Translations under genes and position numbers: made by a program
Assembly: GCA_910589415.1 (NCBI GenBank)
Contig: OU342636.1
Location: forward strand, 5,376,437-5,440,436
DNA: 64,000 bases
DNA from: Malachius bipustulatus
Lineage: Eukaryota > Arthropoda > Insecta > Coleoptera > Melyridae
Direction: 5' to 3'
The notes under the pieces: generated by a model
Databases searched by the model: none
Seen by the model: only the letters and a program-made list of their open reading frames with translations
What the model was told of the DNA's origin: nothing
Part shown: one piece after another, positions 31,212 to 42,127 of the stretch
Position numbering within the stretch: position 1 is the stretch's first letter
How the letters are laid out: every line of letters begins with the position of its first letter

Positions 31212-32019
31212 CCTAGTGTTTAAGTCAGGAGATAAGAGCGATGTTCGCAATTACCGGCCTATTTCACTATTATCACGTTTTGGAAAAATTTTTGAAAGTA
31301 TTTTAGCCGATGTAATATTTTTCAGTTTCAAGAACGTTATTTCAGCAAATCAGCATGTTTTTTTCAGAGATACTGATTACAGAGATAATGATATCGAGCG
31401 GTGTTTTAAATACACTGATTTCAAGCTCTATGCTGACGACTTAAAAATATACAGAGACGTGGACAGTGAGAGTGATTAACGGCTTTTTCAGAGTGACCTT
31501 GACATACTAAATGGCTACTGTAGGGTGAATAGACTAGAACTAAATCTACTGAAATGTGTGCAAATTATTTTTTCGCGCAAAAAATATCCAGTCTACCATG
31601 CGTTGTCCATTTCAGGGCACGAACTCTCTATTGTTGAGGAGGTGAGAGATCTTGGGGTACTCCTGGATTCCAGACTGAGCTTTGAATCTCACATATCTAA
31701 TATTGTTCGCAGCTCATACAAGATGTTAGGTTTTGTGTTAAGATCTACAAGAGATTTCAAAAATCCAGAATCTGTAATGTGTCTTCTCTTGTGAGATCTA
31801 GATTGGAGTTTGCATTGTCGATCTGGAGTCCTATTATGACTCCTATGTACATAAAATATGTACAGCAGATAGAGAAAGTGCAACGAAGACTTGTTCACAG
31901 TCTTAATTTCAGATACCATAGGCAACGCCATTTACTGTCCTATGAAGAAAATTTACCCCGCTATAATTTGGATTCATTGTCCTCGAGGTGCTCATTAAGT
32001 GACATTTGCTTTATATGCA
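31212..32019 (+). pseudogene. LINE L5 reverse transcriptase, internally deleted
   Basis: FKSGDKSDVRNYRPISLLSR and FGKIFESILADVI (RT fingers) jump, after a deletion, to FKLYADDLKIYRDVDSESD, so motif A and PQGS are absent but the YADD active site is intact. A stop follows, then RLELNLLKCVQIIFSRKK, EEVRDLGVLLDSRLSFESHI, RSSYKMLGFVLRSTR and, after a frame change at 31795, VRSRLEFALSIWSPI and IEKVQRRLVHSLNFR. The reading continues toward the 3' end at 35889 (IRCVRQFNEFPF-like region about 36047-36085). Closest in pattern to LINE L6 at 42-45 kb. Confidence 0.82.
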
Positions 32020-34040
32020 GTGCATTTATTTTAAGTGTTGCCATAGGGAATAGCATGTAAAAAAATACACCCTATGTTAACTTATGTTGTCTTGTACTTT
32101 GGAAGTCGTTTTTAATTTTCAATAATCGTACATGTCATCTACTTTACAATACAACCTTTCAGAAAAGCCGGTCATTGTTCAATTTTATGATACAGGCTGT
32201 CCCATTGAGGTGAAAAAACTGCAAGAAACGATAAGAGATACGAAGTCGGTTAAATTACAAAAAAATTGCGCTCTTTTAAGACGAGTATTTGGCAATTTTT
32301 TTTTTCTCAACATTCCCAGAATTTCCTGAAATATCCTGAAAAAACTTGAAACCTGCAGATTTATTATTTTAGCCATATCTTCTTTGTTATTAAAAAAAAT
32401 ATATATATTTTTTTGTAGGTTTACATAAGCCGTAATAAGCTACTTATTTGACGTTTCACAAATTTCCAAAGCCGACTAGATCTTGGGATTTCCAAAGTCA
32501 TTTTTTGTTTTTCTTATTACCGCCATATTGTTTTTCATGCCATTCGCTATTGAAACAATCAAGGAAACAAAAAATCCATCACATTGCAAATAAATTTGAA
32601 AAAATTTTTTCTTCTTTTTCAAAAATAAAGAAAAATTTTTTTACCGAATGTCAAAAAGTGCATTTTTTAAGTGTTGCCATAGGTAATAATAATAATATGT
32701 AAAAAATTACACCCTATATTAACTTATGTTGTACCCATTGTAATTTAGAAGTCGTTTTAAATTTTCAACAATAGTACCTACATGCATGTCATGTAGGTAC
32801 TTTACGATACAACATGTCAAAAACCGGTCCTTTTTAAATTTTAATATTTAGTCCTCATTTGAATTATTAAACTTTAATAAAGGAGTCAGAATAAACAAAG
32901 TGAGTTAAAATTATTAATTTATTAGAGAACATGTGTACATTTTTTATTCATAAATAAAAAAAACAATAAATCACAAATAACTAAGCAAACTAACAAAAAT
33001 TAATTGAAACAATAAAACGAAAACATTTTGAGCAATTTATTTGATAATTTCAGATTATTTTTGTTAGTTTGCTTTTAGTTATTTGGGCTTTATTGTTTTT
33101 TTTATTTATGAATAAAAAATGTTCACATGCTCTCTAATAAATTAATAATTTTAACTCCATTTGTTTATTCTGACTCCTTTATTAAAGTTTAATAATTCAA
33201 ATGAGGACTAAATATTAAAATTTAAAAAGGACCGGTTTTTGACATGTTGTATCGTAAAGTACCTACATGACATGCATGTAGGTACTATTGTTGAAAATTT
33301 AAAACGACTTCTAAATTACAATGGGTACAACATAAGTTAATATAGGGTGTAATTTTTTACATATTATTACCTATGGCAACACTTAAAAAATGCACCTTTT
33401 GACATTCGGTAAAAAATGTTTTTCTTTATTTTTGGAAAAGAAGAAAAACTGTTTTCACATTTATTTGCAATGTGATGGATTTTTTGTTTCCTTGATTTTT
33501 TCAATAGCGAATGACATGAAAAACAATATGGCGGTAATAAGAAAAACCAAAGTTGACTTTGGAAATCCCAAGATCTAGTCAGCTTTGGAAATTTTTGAAA
33601 CGTTAAATAAGTAGCTCATTACGGCTTATGTACACCTACAAAAAATAAAAAGATCCTAAAATCCAGAGACACGGCCATAATCTTCCGTGGCGTATACCGT
33701 GAATAACCCTGTATAATAAAGAAGATTTGGCTAAAATAATAAATCTGCATGATCCAAGTTTTTTCAGGATATTTCTGGAAATTCTGGAAATATTGAGAAA
33801 AAAAAATTGCCAAATATTCGTCTCAAAACAGCGCAACTTTTTTGTAATTTAACCGACTTCGTATCTCTTACCGTTTCTTGCAGTTTTTTTACCTCAATGG
33901 GAGAGCCTGTATCATAAAATTGAACAACGAACGACTTTTCTGAAAGGTCGTATTGTAAAGTAGATGACATGTTGTACTATTATTGAACATTAAAAACGAC
34001 TTCCAGAGTACAAGACAACATAAGTTAACATAGGGTGTAT

Positions 34041-35847
34041 TTTAGTGTATTTTTTAATAAAAAAATACACTATTGAGGACGACATCACTTTTCGAAAATC
34101 ACCCAAACTCATCAAATGTCCACCGATCATGACCCCCAGATCACGAAAAAGTGGTTTTCCAAAATTCACCTGCCCACGATATATATATATATATTTATAT
34201 ATTTCTCCAAAAACGCGAAATTTCGATTTTCAAAACGCTCCTGTAGCTTTATCTTTGAAGATTAGTGAACGAAATTTTGGATCCTTATAAAACTTTAGAA
34301 TCATGTTAGATTTTCGTTGAAAAAATTTCCAAAAGTTGAGTCACTTCTACAGGGTGTCCCTTCAAAATTCCAGAAATCCGGTTCTTGTGGTATCATTTCA
34401 GGTCGCAGTTTTCAATCTAGGAGGCTGAAATTTTTGTGGGAGTAAGATATCCACAAGGAGTGGTCTGGTATTGCACTTGAGCAAAATCGGCCAAACCGTT
34501 TCAAAATGGCAGCCATTTGAATTTTTTAAAAATTTGCTACTTTTTGAGTCCCTGTATGAGCAAGATAGCAATAAAACTTTAAAATAAAATTAACAAGATT
34601 GGAAGAAAACTATTTGAAATTTGAATTAAAGCAACAAAATTGGCATTATTTATATTAATAAGCCAGTGGCGTGGGTAGGAAAAGGGTAAAAATGTCTAAA
34701 TTTCTATAACCGTTTATGAGTTCATTTTTAAGGAAATTGAACTGAAATTTTCACAGTAGGCAAGTACACTAATATCCTTTAACCCTTAAAAGTTTCAAGA
34801 AGTAAATAAGAAAAATGGCGGAGATATTAATATTTTTTTCATATGATGTTTATTTCTCTAAAATCTTAAAACCGCTGTTGTAGCTTCATATTTTAGGATT
34901 AGTGAACGAAATTTTTTACCCTTGTGAAACTTCGAAATGCCATTTGATTTTCGTAAAAAATTTTTCTCAAAGTTGCGTCACTTCTACAGGGTGTCCCTCC
35001 AAATTAAAAACAAAAACCGTCTATGAGGCACGGTTTCTGGTCGCAGTTTTCAATCTAGGGGGCTGAAATTTTTTTATGGGTAAGATAACCGCAAGGAGTG
35101 GTCTGGTACTGTATTTGAGTAAAATTGAGCCGTTTCAAGATGGCGGCTTTTTCAATTTTATAAAAAATTGCCAGATTTTGAACCCCTATACCTACCTACC
35201 TATAAGCAAGTTAGAAAAACAAATTTAAACCAAATTAACACGATTGGAAGAAAATTATTTTAAATTTGAGTTAATGCAGTAAAATTTGCATATTTTTCCA
35301 TTAATAAGCCAGTGGCGTGGGTAGGAAAAGGGTAAAAATTGCTAAATTTCTATAACCGTTTATGAGCCTTTTTTGAAGTAATTGAGCTGAAGTTTTTCCA
35401 GTAGACAACTATACGAATAACCCCTAACTCTGAAAAATTTCAAGAAGCAAATAAGAAAAATGGCGGAGATATTCGAATATTTTTACATGATGTTTATTCC
35501 TCTAAAATTTCAAATTTTCGGTTTTCAAAGTTCCCCTTTCACTTTTGCGAATTTATTAAAGGTAGTGTAAAGAATAGTATTTTTTAAGTAAAGTTGGCCA
35601 GTGGCGGACACAGGAAAAGGAAAAAAAAATAAATTTGCCAATTTTTTTATATTTTGTTAAATTTAAAAATCCATTCTAAGGCACGTTTTCAAACTAATTG
35701 AAATGAAATTTTCTCAGTAAATCACTACGCTAATATGACCTGACTATGGAAAATTTCAGAAATCCAATTTAAAAAGCGGGAAAATATTCATAATTGAATC
35801 GCATAAAAATACACTATTTCTGCGATTGATGCGCAAGAAGGTTTTTT
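34041..35847 (+). repeat. Repeat family B, full copy 1 (tandem ~650-bp units)
   Basis: Head is family A (hairpin 34043-34072, TA tract about 34178-34196). Then units of about 650 bases: 34198-34850 and 34851-35505, each with TTAGTGAACGAAATTTT, CACTTCTACAGGGTGTCCC, TTTTCAATCTAGG, GTGGCGTGGGTAGGAAAAGG, TATAACCGTTTATGAG and AAAAATGGCGGAGATATT; a third partial unit ends in CGATTGATGCGCAAGAAGG and a T-run. It lies in a T-run of the foldback arm. AAAAATACACTATT appears near both ends. Non-coding. A long second copy is at 56.7-59.5 kb. Confidence 0.8.
34043..34190 (+). repeat. Family A short repeat at the head of family B
   Basis: Hairpin TAGTGTATTTTTTAATAAAA with its complement, body identical in order to 1344-1480, ending CTGCCCACGATATATATA. 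Confidence 0.8.
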
Positions 35848-36425
35848 TACATGCTATTCCCTATGGCAACACTTAAAATAAATGCACTGTATAAGATAAG
35901 TTAATGGTTTATTGGACTCCACATAATGCTTGAACTATTTAAATCTGAATTGTTCATCATCATATAGTTTACGTCAGAGAGACCTTTTCTATACAGATCT
36001 GAGTTTTTGTAGCACTAATTTTTATTTAAATTCACATATGATAAGATGTGTTCGTCAGTTTAACGAATTCCCCTTCTGCTGATTCCTTTTCTTCTTCTCT
36101 TTTGAAATTTAAGAGATGCGCAAAAAATATTTAAGTTATGTACTTAATGTAATTATTATTAATCAGTGAATTTTGCGCATATTCGTATAATTTGGTTATT
36201 TGCTTATGAATATCTGATTTTTTTTATTTTCTCATTGTCATTTTCTTTTGTTTTTTTTTATTGTTTCATGTAATCAGTCGCTTACTACTATATTTATTAT
36301 TTCGATAAAAAAAAAGTATTTTCTTTACTCGTACATACTGATATTGTGATTATTTTTTAAATTGTAATTTGTGTCATCCTATAATAGGACCAATGCTATG
36401 GTCTGTTGGATGACCTTCTTGTCAA

Positions 36426-36456
<31 letters not shown>

Positions 36457-37196
36457 ATCTCGAATCAGTCAAGACATACAATATCTGTGACCGTTCCTGA
36501 AATATCCTGAAAAAAAACTGAAAAATCGAGATTTCTTATTCTTCCATATCTTTTTTATTATTAGAGATTGATAAATAATTTTTTGTGGGCCTACATAAGT
36601 CGGCAAGAGCTACCCATCTGACATTTCAAAAATTTTCAAAGCCGACTAGATCCCAGAATTTTCATAGTCAACTTTCGATTTTCTTATGGCCACCATATAT
36701 TGTTTTTTTTTTGTGTTATTCAGAATAAAAAAATCATAAAAACTAAAAATTGTTAAACATAAAAAAATAAATTTTAAACTTTTTATTCTTCTTTTTTCTT
36801 TCCAAAAAAGACAACTTTTTAGACCGAATTCCATAGATAAATTAAAAAACCATTAGGCAATCACTATTTCGGCGTATTTTACAAATGTTGACGTTTTTTG
36901 ACGATTTTTTTTATTATATCGGCCTCGAAAATTTTTGTGATGACAGATGGGTAGCTCTTGACGATGTATTGATTGGCCTACAACAAATTATTTATTAATT
37001 TTTAATAATAAGAAAGATATGGCAAAAATAAGAAATCTCGATTTTTCAGTTTTTCAAGATATTTCAGGAGTAGTGACTGATATCTTGCATGTCTTGACGG
37101 ATTCGAGATGGCGACAAAACTGCCAATCTTTTCTCTAATTTAACCGACCCTGTATCTCTTAGCGTTCGGGAGATAGCAATATAGAGAAGGATATAC

Positions 37197-37787
37197 AAAT
37201 GTTGATTTTCAAGCGGGCCATAGGGGATTAGCATTGCGAAAGTGAGGATTCCTGCTCGCCGTTTAAACTGACAGAAATTGTTTTGGTATCAAAATGAAGC
37301 TAAACTATTGCGCATAACGCTTGACATCAGAAATTATATTAATTTCACGTTGTTTTCTAAAATTCTTCAGTAAAAATTCAAGTAATTGTTAATGTTTAAT
37401 CACAAAATAGCATGCCTTGCCTAAACAATAATGACGTTTCTACGCTTCGACAATCCAATAATAAAACTTTATAAGTCAGTAGGTAATAATAAAGTCTCGT
37501 TCTATTATTGGATTGTCAAAACGTAGAAACATCATTATTGTTTAGGCAAGGCATGCTATTTTGTGATTAAACATTAACAATAATTACTTGAATTTTTACT
37601 GAAGAATTTTAGAAAACAACGTGGAATTAAATTAATTTCTGATGTCAAGCGTTATGCGCAATAATTTTAGCTTCATTTTGATACCGAAACCATTTCTGTC
37701 AGTTTAAACGGCGAGCAGGAATCCTCAAAAACCAGTTTCGCAATGCTACTCCCCTATGGCCCGCTTTGAAAATCAACACCCCGTATC
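37197..37787. mobile_element. ~590-bp palindromic element in the right arm of the host
   Basis: TGTTGATTTTCAAGCGGGCC at the left is mirrored by GGCCCGCTTTGAAAATCAAC at the right, and the arms match through CATGCCTTGCCTAAACAAT to a centre at about 37490. The mirrored left arm of the host shows the unbroken site (GGATATCTGGTGC), so insertion occurred at TAT/TA. Confidence 0.8.
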
Positions 37788-38310
37788 TGGTGGAGCCTGT
37801 ATAATAAAAATCTAGTGTTTCCAGGAATTAATCATTTTTGTGATTGTTATCGAAGCGTGTTGCATTACAAAAAGCTTGCATGGGTTTCCACATTGTGGAA
37901 TATCTTCAAAATAATAAGTCCTACAACAAAAACTTGGGATGACTTTTCTCCGCTAAACAAAACGAGGTATTTATCAAAAATAACAAATTTGCATTAGAGT
38001 CATTGGCATAGAAATTAATAAAAAAGGTAACAACAGACACAGATCTCTGCCACTGGATTAATTAATTTTTCAGTGGGAGTATCAAATTATGCACTTCAAT
38101 TAGTACAACCGCCGTCAAAAATTTCAAAAGCCAGTTTGTAGATATTAAAAAAATATTAAATTTTTCGAAGAACTTTAACACCCTGTATCTCGAAAACTAA
38201 AGCTCCAACGACCCATGTCTACCGGAAACTTATCGCCTATTTTTGCATTTCCTACGTGCCCTTTAAGTTTGTAACACCTATTCATTAACACCCTGTATAA
38301 TAAAAATAAA

Positions 38311-39104
38311 AAACTCATCAAATATTATAGAATCAAATAAGTGGTTCAATAAAAATAATTATAAATCTTAATATTAGTTTGCAATAGCTGTTTTTAGCTT
38401 CTCACCCACCCAGCACCCCTTTTTTGCTCCTCGGTCCCGAATAAATTGATAAAACTTAGGTAGGAGACGTGGATGTAAATATTTACCACAATTTACCACA
38501 AATAGGCAACCAACAAAAAAAAATGTATCTGAAATTTTTGAAAGAACTTCAACGACACCCTGTATCTCGAAAACTAAAACTCCAACTACCCATGTCTATG
38601 GGAAATTTCTCACCTATTTTTGCATTTCCTACATGCCGTTTAAGTTTGTAACACCTATTCATTAACACCCTGTATATAATAGAATTATTTAAAACATTAG
38701 TGTTTTATTTATCATCCATCAGGATGTTTTAATAGTTTTCTAGGCCATATTGTAGGTATGCAGTTCTCGAATTTTCATTAGAAAAAAAACTTTACCTATA
38801 TGAATGAAGGTTCGAAACGGCTTAAAAATTCTTCTTTATTTTTTATAAGTAGAACATAGTAGAACACTACATATACCACTGCTTTTTAATTATTAATGTA
38901 AAAACTGGGACCAATTTCACAATAAATGTTTTGTCCCAAAGTGTGTTCGTTTCCAGTATTTGGCAACGCTGGTTTATTAAGATGATTTATTGTTTTTGGC
39001 AAGCTAATAAGTCCCTATGCTTAGAGTAAAATCCCATTTCATTGTATCCAGAACAAAGTTCGTAATCCTGCTAAGCAAAAAAAAAATATATGAGGATAAT
39101 TTGA
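38311..39104. other. Repeat fragments, no gene
   Basis: 38395-38480 is the inverted mate of 21782-21880. 38513-38676 is a direct, diverged repeat of 38135-38303 (ACACCCTGTATCTCGAAAAC, CACCTATTCATTAACACCC). The rest is AT-rich. Confidence 0.5.
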
Positions 39105-40430
39105 AAAAAAAACAAGTAGGGGCTGATTTATGAGTTATAAGAACATGAAAATTACAATTGTTTGTTTTCAAAGAAGCTTACATCGGAAATGGCTCCAAAT
39201 ATCGGAAAACGGTTTACATGTCTTCGTTTCAACTTTTCACATGGCATCCTACAATGTGGTTTAAATTTTAATACAAGGTGATGGAAATTAATAGTTTTTA
39301 TCTACGAGTGATTCATAAAATGCACTTTTTTAGACGTTTCTTAGTTCATAAAATGTATGATTATCTTGAAGAGTGAAATAAAGTAGTTCGGGTGAAATAA
39401 AGTGCCGTAGCGGTTCATTATTTAACGCTAAATCTGACACGTTAATGCACGCTCGCCTAGTGGAAGTTCTAGTGAACGCTAGCGGCTCGGCTCAGTTGGC
39501 TGGCTCGATCGGGGCGTTCGCACTGCAATACGAGACGCTGAACGCTGAATTACATAGTATCCCGATGCCAACCGCTCCAAATGCTTGTTGACATCAACCT
39601 ATACTAGAGAAACGTCGCAGTTTATTAGCAGTGCGCCAGATCTATGTACCTACAATTAATATTTTGTGTTTTGCGTCGTTTAGTTACCTAAAATGGATAC
39701 CATTGTAGATGGTTCAATGAATGAAATATCTTCTACCCCAGAAGAAATTATTATTCAATCAAATATTGAATTGATATGTGGGTTTTGATTTTTTTTTCTA
39801 TTTCTTGTTTTCATAGATATGTAATACCCCTATATCAGTTCCTACAAACAGGTATCGTTATACCTCTGTGGGAATTACGTGTGTTTTTTTCCTTGAAATA
39901 CATATGTATTTTATACTGATTAAATAAATAAATAAAAAAATATGGCTGCACAAAATCTGTTAGGTACCTACCTCAAAAATCTAAAGAAGCAATATGTCAC
40001 CTTTATGAACTGACGTGATGAAAAAAGCCTTAATAGCTTCAAAGAAACACTTACATAAGATATGAATGCATTGGAAAGATTTTATTTTATAATAATAACT
40101 TTTAGTTCTAATTTAAGTCACTCGTAGATAAAATTTTGTATGCAACATATGCATAAAGTGCCTTTTTTTCACTTCTGGGATTGCCGCATTCGCCTGCGGC
40201 TCATGCGGTCAAACTTCCCAGTCGTGAAAAAAAGTACCACTTTATGCACTTGTTGCATAAATAACTATTAATCAAAAGTAGGTACTTAACGTACATTGTA
40301 AGGTAACACATGAAACGTTAAGATAGAGACATGTAAGCCGTTTTCCGATGTACGCTGCTTTCAAAATGAAAAATCGAGATTTTCACTTGTAGGTACTACT
40401 CATAATCTAACTTACTCATAAGACACAGCC
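39105..40430. repeat. Inverted-repeat block with an inner insertion
   Basis: 39125-39255 (ATGAGTTATAAGAACATGAA, GAAAACGGTTTACATGTC) is mirrored at 40315-40420 (GACATGTAAGCCGTTTTCCG). A second inverted pair further in, TTTTATCTACGAGTGA (39299) and TCACTCGTAGATAAAA (40121), encloses a GC-richer segment at 39400-39790. Family related to the palindrome at 44.7-45.5 kb. Confidence 0.6.
40140..40262. repeat. Hairpin of ~120 bp with GC-rich loop
   Basis: TGCAACATATGCATAAAGTG near 40142 is mirrored by CACTTTATGCACTTGTTGCA; the centre is GCCGCATTCGCCTGCGGC. A compact MITE-like hairpin of unknown class. Confidence 0.6.
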
Positions 40431-40774
40431 TACTCAATTTACACTGCAACTATAAAAATCCTTCTTACTGGATTTTGTCATCTCATAAAAACAACGAAAA
40501 ATGAATGATATGAAGATGGCTTTGATTTGCGATATTTATATTTGTTGAAAGGATTTAACAATTGTTATTTATCAGTGTTTAACTCAAGTAGTTTATTACA
40601 TTTTGTAGTTTTTTTTTAAGTCAATACAACCCATTTTTCAAAGCTTGGTAACCTGCTTGATTTTAAGTGTAGGAGACAGCTATGGACATTGTTTTTTAGC
40701 CCTTCAACCACTTACCTACGTTTAAAAATAACTTGATTAGAGACACCCGGACCACCGAATTTTCCAGAAAGTAA
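40431..40774. other. No recognisable feature
   Basis: AT-rich spacer between two repeat blocks. Confidence 0.4.
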
Positions 40775-41660
40775 AAAACCTTCTTGCGCATCAATCGCAT
40801 AAATAATTTATTTTTATGCGATTCAATTGTGAATATTTTCACCGTTTTTTGAACTGACTTTCTGAAATTTTCCATAGTCACGTTTAGTGTAGTTTAGAGT
40901 AGTGGTTTACTGTGAAAATTTCATTCCATTTCGTTTGAAAACATGCCATAAAATGGATTTTTTTTAAATTTAACAAAACAAAAAAATTTTGGAACATTTA
41001 ACAATTTTGTCACTTTTCATACACCTGCCACTGGTTAAATTTACTTGAAAAATGCTTAATTTTATACTGCCTTTAATAAATTTGAAAAAAAGTTACAGGG
41101 GAGTTTTGAAAACCGAAAATTTGAAATTTTAGGGAAATACCTAAACATCATGTAAAATAAATTCGAATACCTCCGCAATTTTTCTTATCTGCTTTTTGAA
41201 ATTTTTGAAAGTTAAAAGTTATTACTATTGTTGTCTACTGTAAAAATTTCAGTTCAATTCCCTTAAAAATGTGCTCATAAACAGTTATAGGAATTTAGTA
41301 ATTTTCACCCTTTTCCTACCTATACCACTGGTCTATTATTAGAAATAATGCAAATTTTATTGAATTAGCTCAAATTTAAAATAAATTTCGTCCAATCTTG
41401 TTTTCTGAAATTCAATAAGTCGCCATTTTGAAACGGCTCGACCAATTCAGTACCAGACCACTACTTGCGTATATCTTACTCCCAGAAAAATTTCAGCCAC
41501 CTAGATTGAAAACTGCGACCAGAAACCGTGCATCATGGATGTTTTTTTCTTAATTTGAAGGGACACTATGTAGAAGTAACGCGACTTTAGAACTTTTTTT
41601 TAACGTATGTCAAACGTCATTCCAAAGTTTTACAAGGATCCAAAATTTCGTAAACTAATC
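40775..41660 (-). repeat. Repeat family B, inverted diverged fragment
   Basis: Starts with the complement of the family B 3' end (CCTTCTTGCGCATCAATCGC) and runs back through the third and second units (ACCTATACCACTGGTC, AGTACCAGACCACT, GAAACCGTGCATC) to GTAAACTAATCTTGG. One unit has been lost relative to the full copies. Confidence 0.75.
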
Positions 41661-41729
41661 TTGGAAGATGATGGGACTATGGAACGACTACGAGAACGTC
41701 CAGACAACACACAGAGCCATCTATAGTTA

Positions 41730-41795
41730 TCTCGAAGCTATAGACAACGCGCTGTTTCGGTCTCTTGATGACCTCATCAGTACAGCACATCGAGA
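41730..41795 (-). ncRNA. Type I hammerhead ribozyme candidate (HHR-1)
   Basis: On the minus strand, CTGATGA (plus 41774-41780) and GAAAC (plus 41754-41758) have the spacing of a hammerhead core. Stem II is GGTC/GACC with loop ATCAAGA. Stem III is short: CAG pairs with TTG around a CGCG loop, ending at GTC (plus 41743-41745), the expected cleavage triplet. Stem I pairs GCTGTA with TATAGC (one G-U), then an internal loop, then TCTCGA with TCGAGA. All core bases are as in the consensus. This short-stem-III form is known in Penelope-like elements and related retroelements. The flanking 41665-41880 may be such a fragment. Activity is not shown. Confidence 0.78.
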
Positions 41796-42127
41796 ATGAA
41801 TCAGGGGATGCATGAAGTCAGGTTAAGACAGGATGCGCTGCCTACAATAAACCAGGTATTTTTCTACCTACTATAATCGTAAAAATATTCCCAAACTTAA
41901 ATTAAAAAAGAAATTTATTTTATTTATTTATTTTATTTATTTAAGTATACATCCACTCTACAGCCAGGATAGGCCAATTAGCGGTGGGAAAGGTAAAAGA
42001 TAAAGAATTACACATTGCAAATTACAAGAAAATCAACTAAGTATAGTGTACAGCTTATAGAAGCCTAAAAAATAAAAAGAAAATTACACCTAATAAGTAT
42101 TACGTAGTAATAATAATTAACAAGTGC

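Larger units (their letters stand above)
32020..35888. mobile_element. Large foldback element with CAGTGCATTTATTTT termini
   Basis: Left arm 32020-33003 and right arm 33057-34040 plus 35849-35888 are inverted copies around a 53-base centre. The outermost ~40 bases (CAGTGCATTTATTTTAAGTG, TTGCCATAGGGAATAGCATG) are mirrored at 35849-35888, showing that 34041-35848 is an insertion near the right end. The GTGTTGCCATAGG motif occurs again deeper in each arm (32677 and 33370), a sub-repeat. Flanks are TATATG and TATAAG, a possible imperfect duplication. Short frames in the two arms mirror one another and are not genes. Confidence 0.85.
31202..36456 (+). mobile_element. LINE L5, inserted with ATCTCGA duplication, itself interrupted
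   Basis: ATCTCGA flanks the element at 31195-31201 and 36457-36463, and the sequence on either side rejoins to the repeat mirrored at 37080-37165. The 3' tail is (AAAT)n, 36424-36456. Coding sequence runs 31212-32019 and resumes at about 35889, the interval 32020-35888 being a later foldback insertion. 5'-truncated within RT. Confidence 0.85.
30490..38310. mobile_element. Composite palindromic repeat hosting nested insertions
   Basis: With the insertions removed, 30490-31201 plus 36464-36855 mirrors 36865-37196 plus 37788-38310. Matching landmarks: CATGTGTCGTTGGAGCTTTA at the left and its complement near 38210; CAGTGGGAGTATCAAATTAT near 38075 against its complement near 30870; ACAGGCTGCACCAGATAT near 31093 against CTGGTGGAGCCTGT near 37790; AGACATGCAAGATATC near 37085 against 36470. 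The LINE at 31202-36456 and the palindromic element at 37197-37787 are later insertions, one in each arm. About 130 extra bases (30612-30745) occur only in the left arm. Confidence 0.75.

Noticed and set aside
32132..32329. MSSTLQY frame as a real gene
   Set aside because: Mirrored in the other arm of a foldback and ends in a poly-T derived FFFL run; kept only as a low-level finding.
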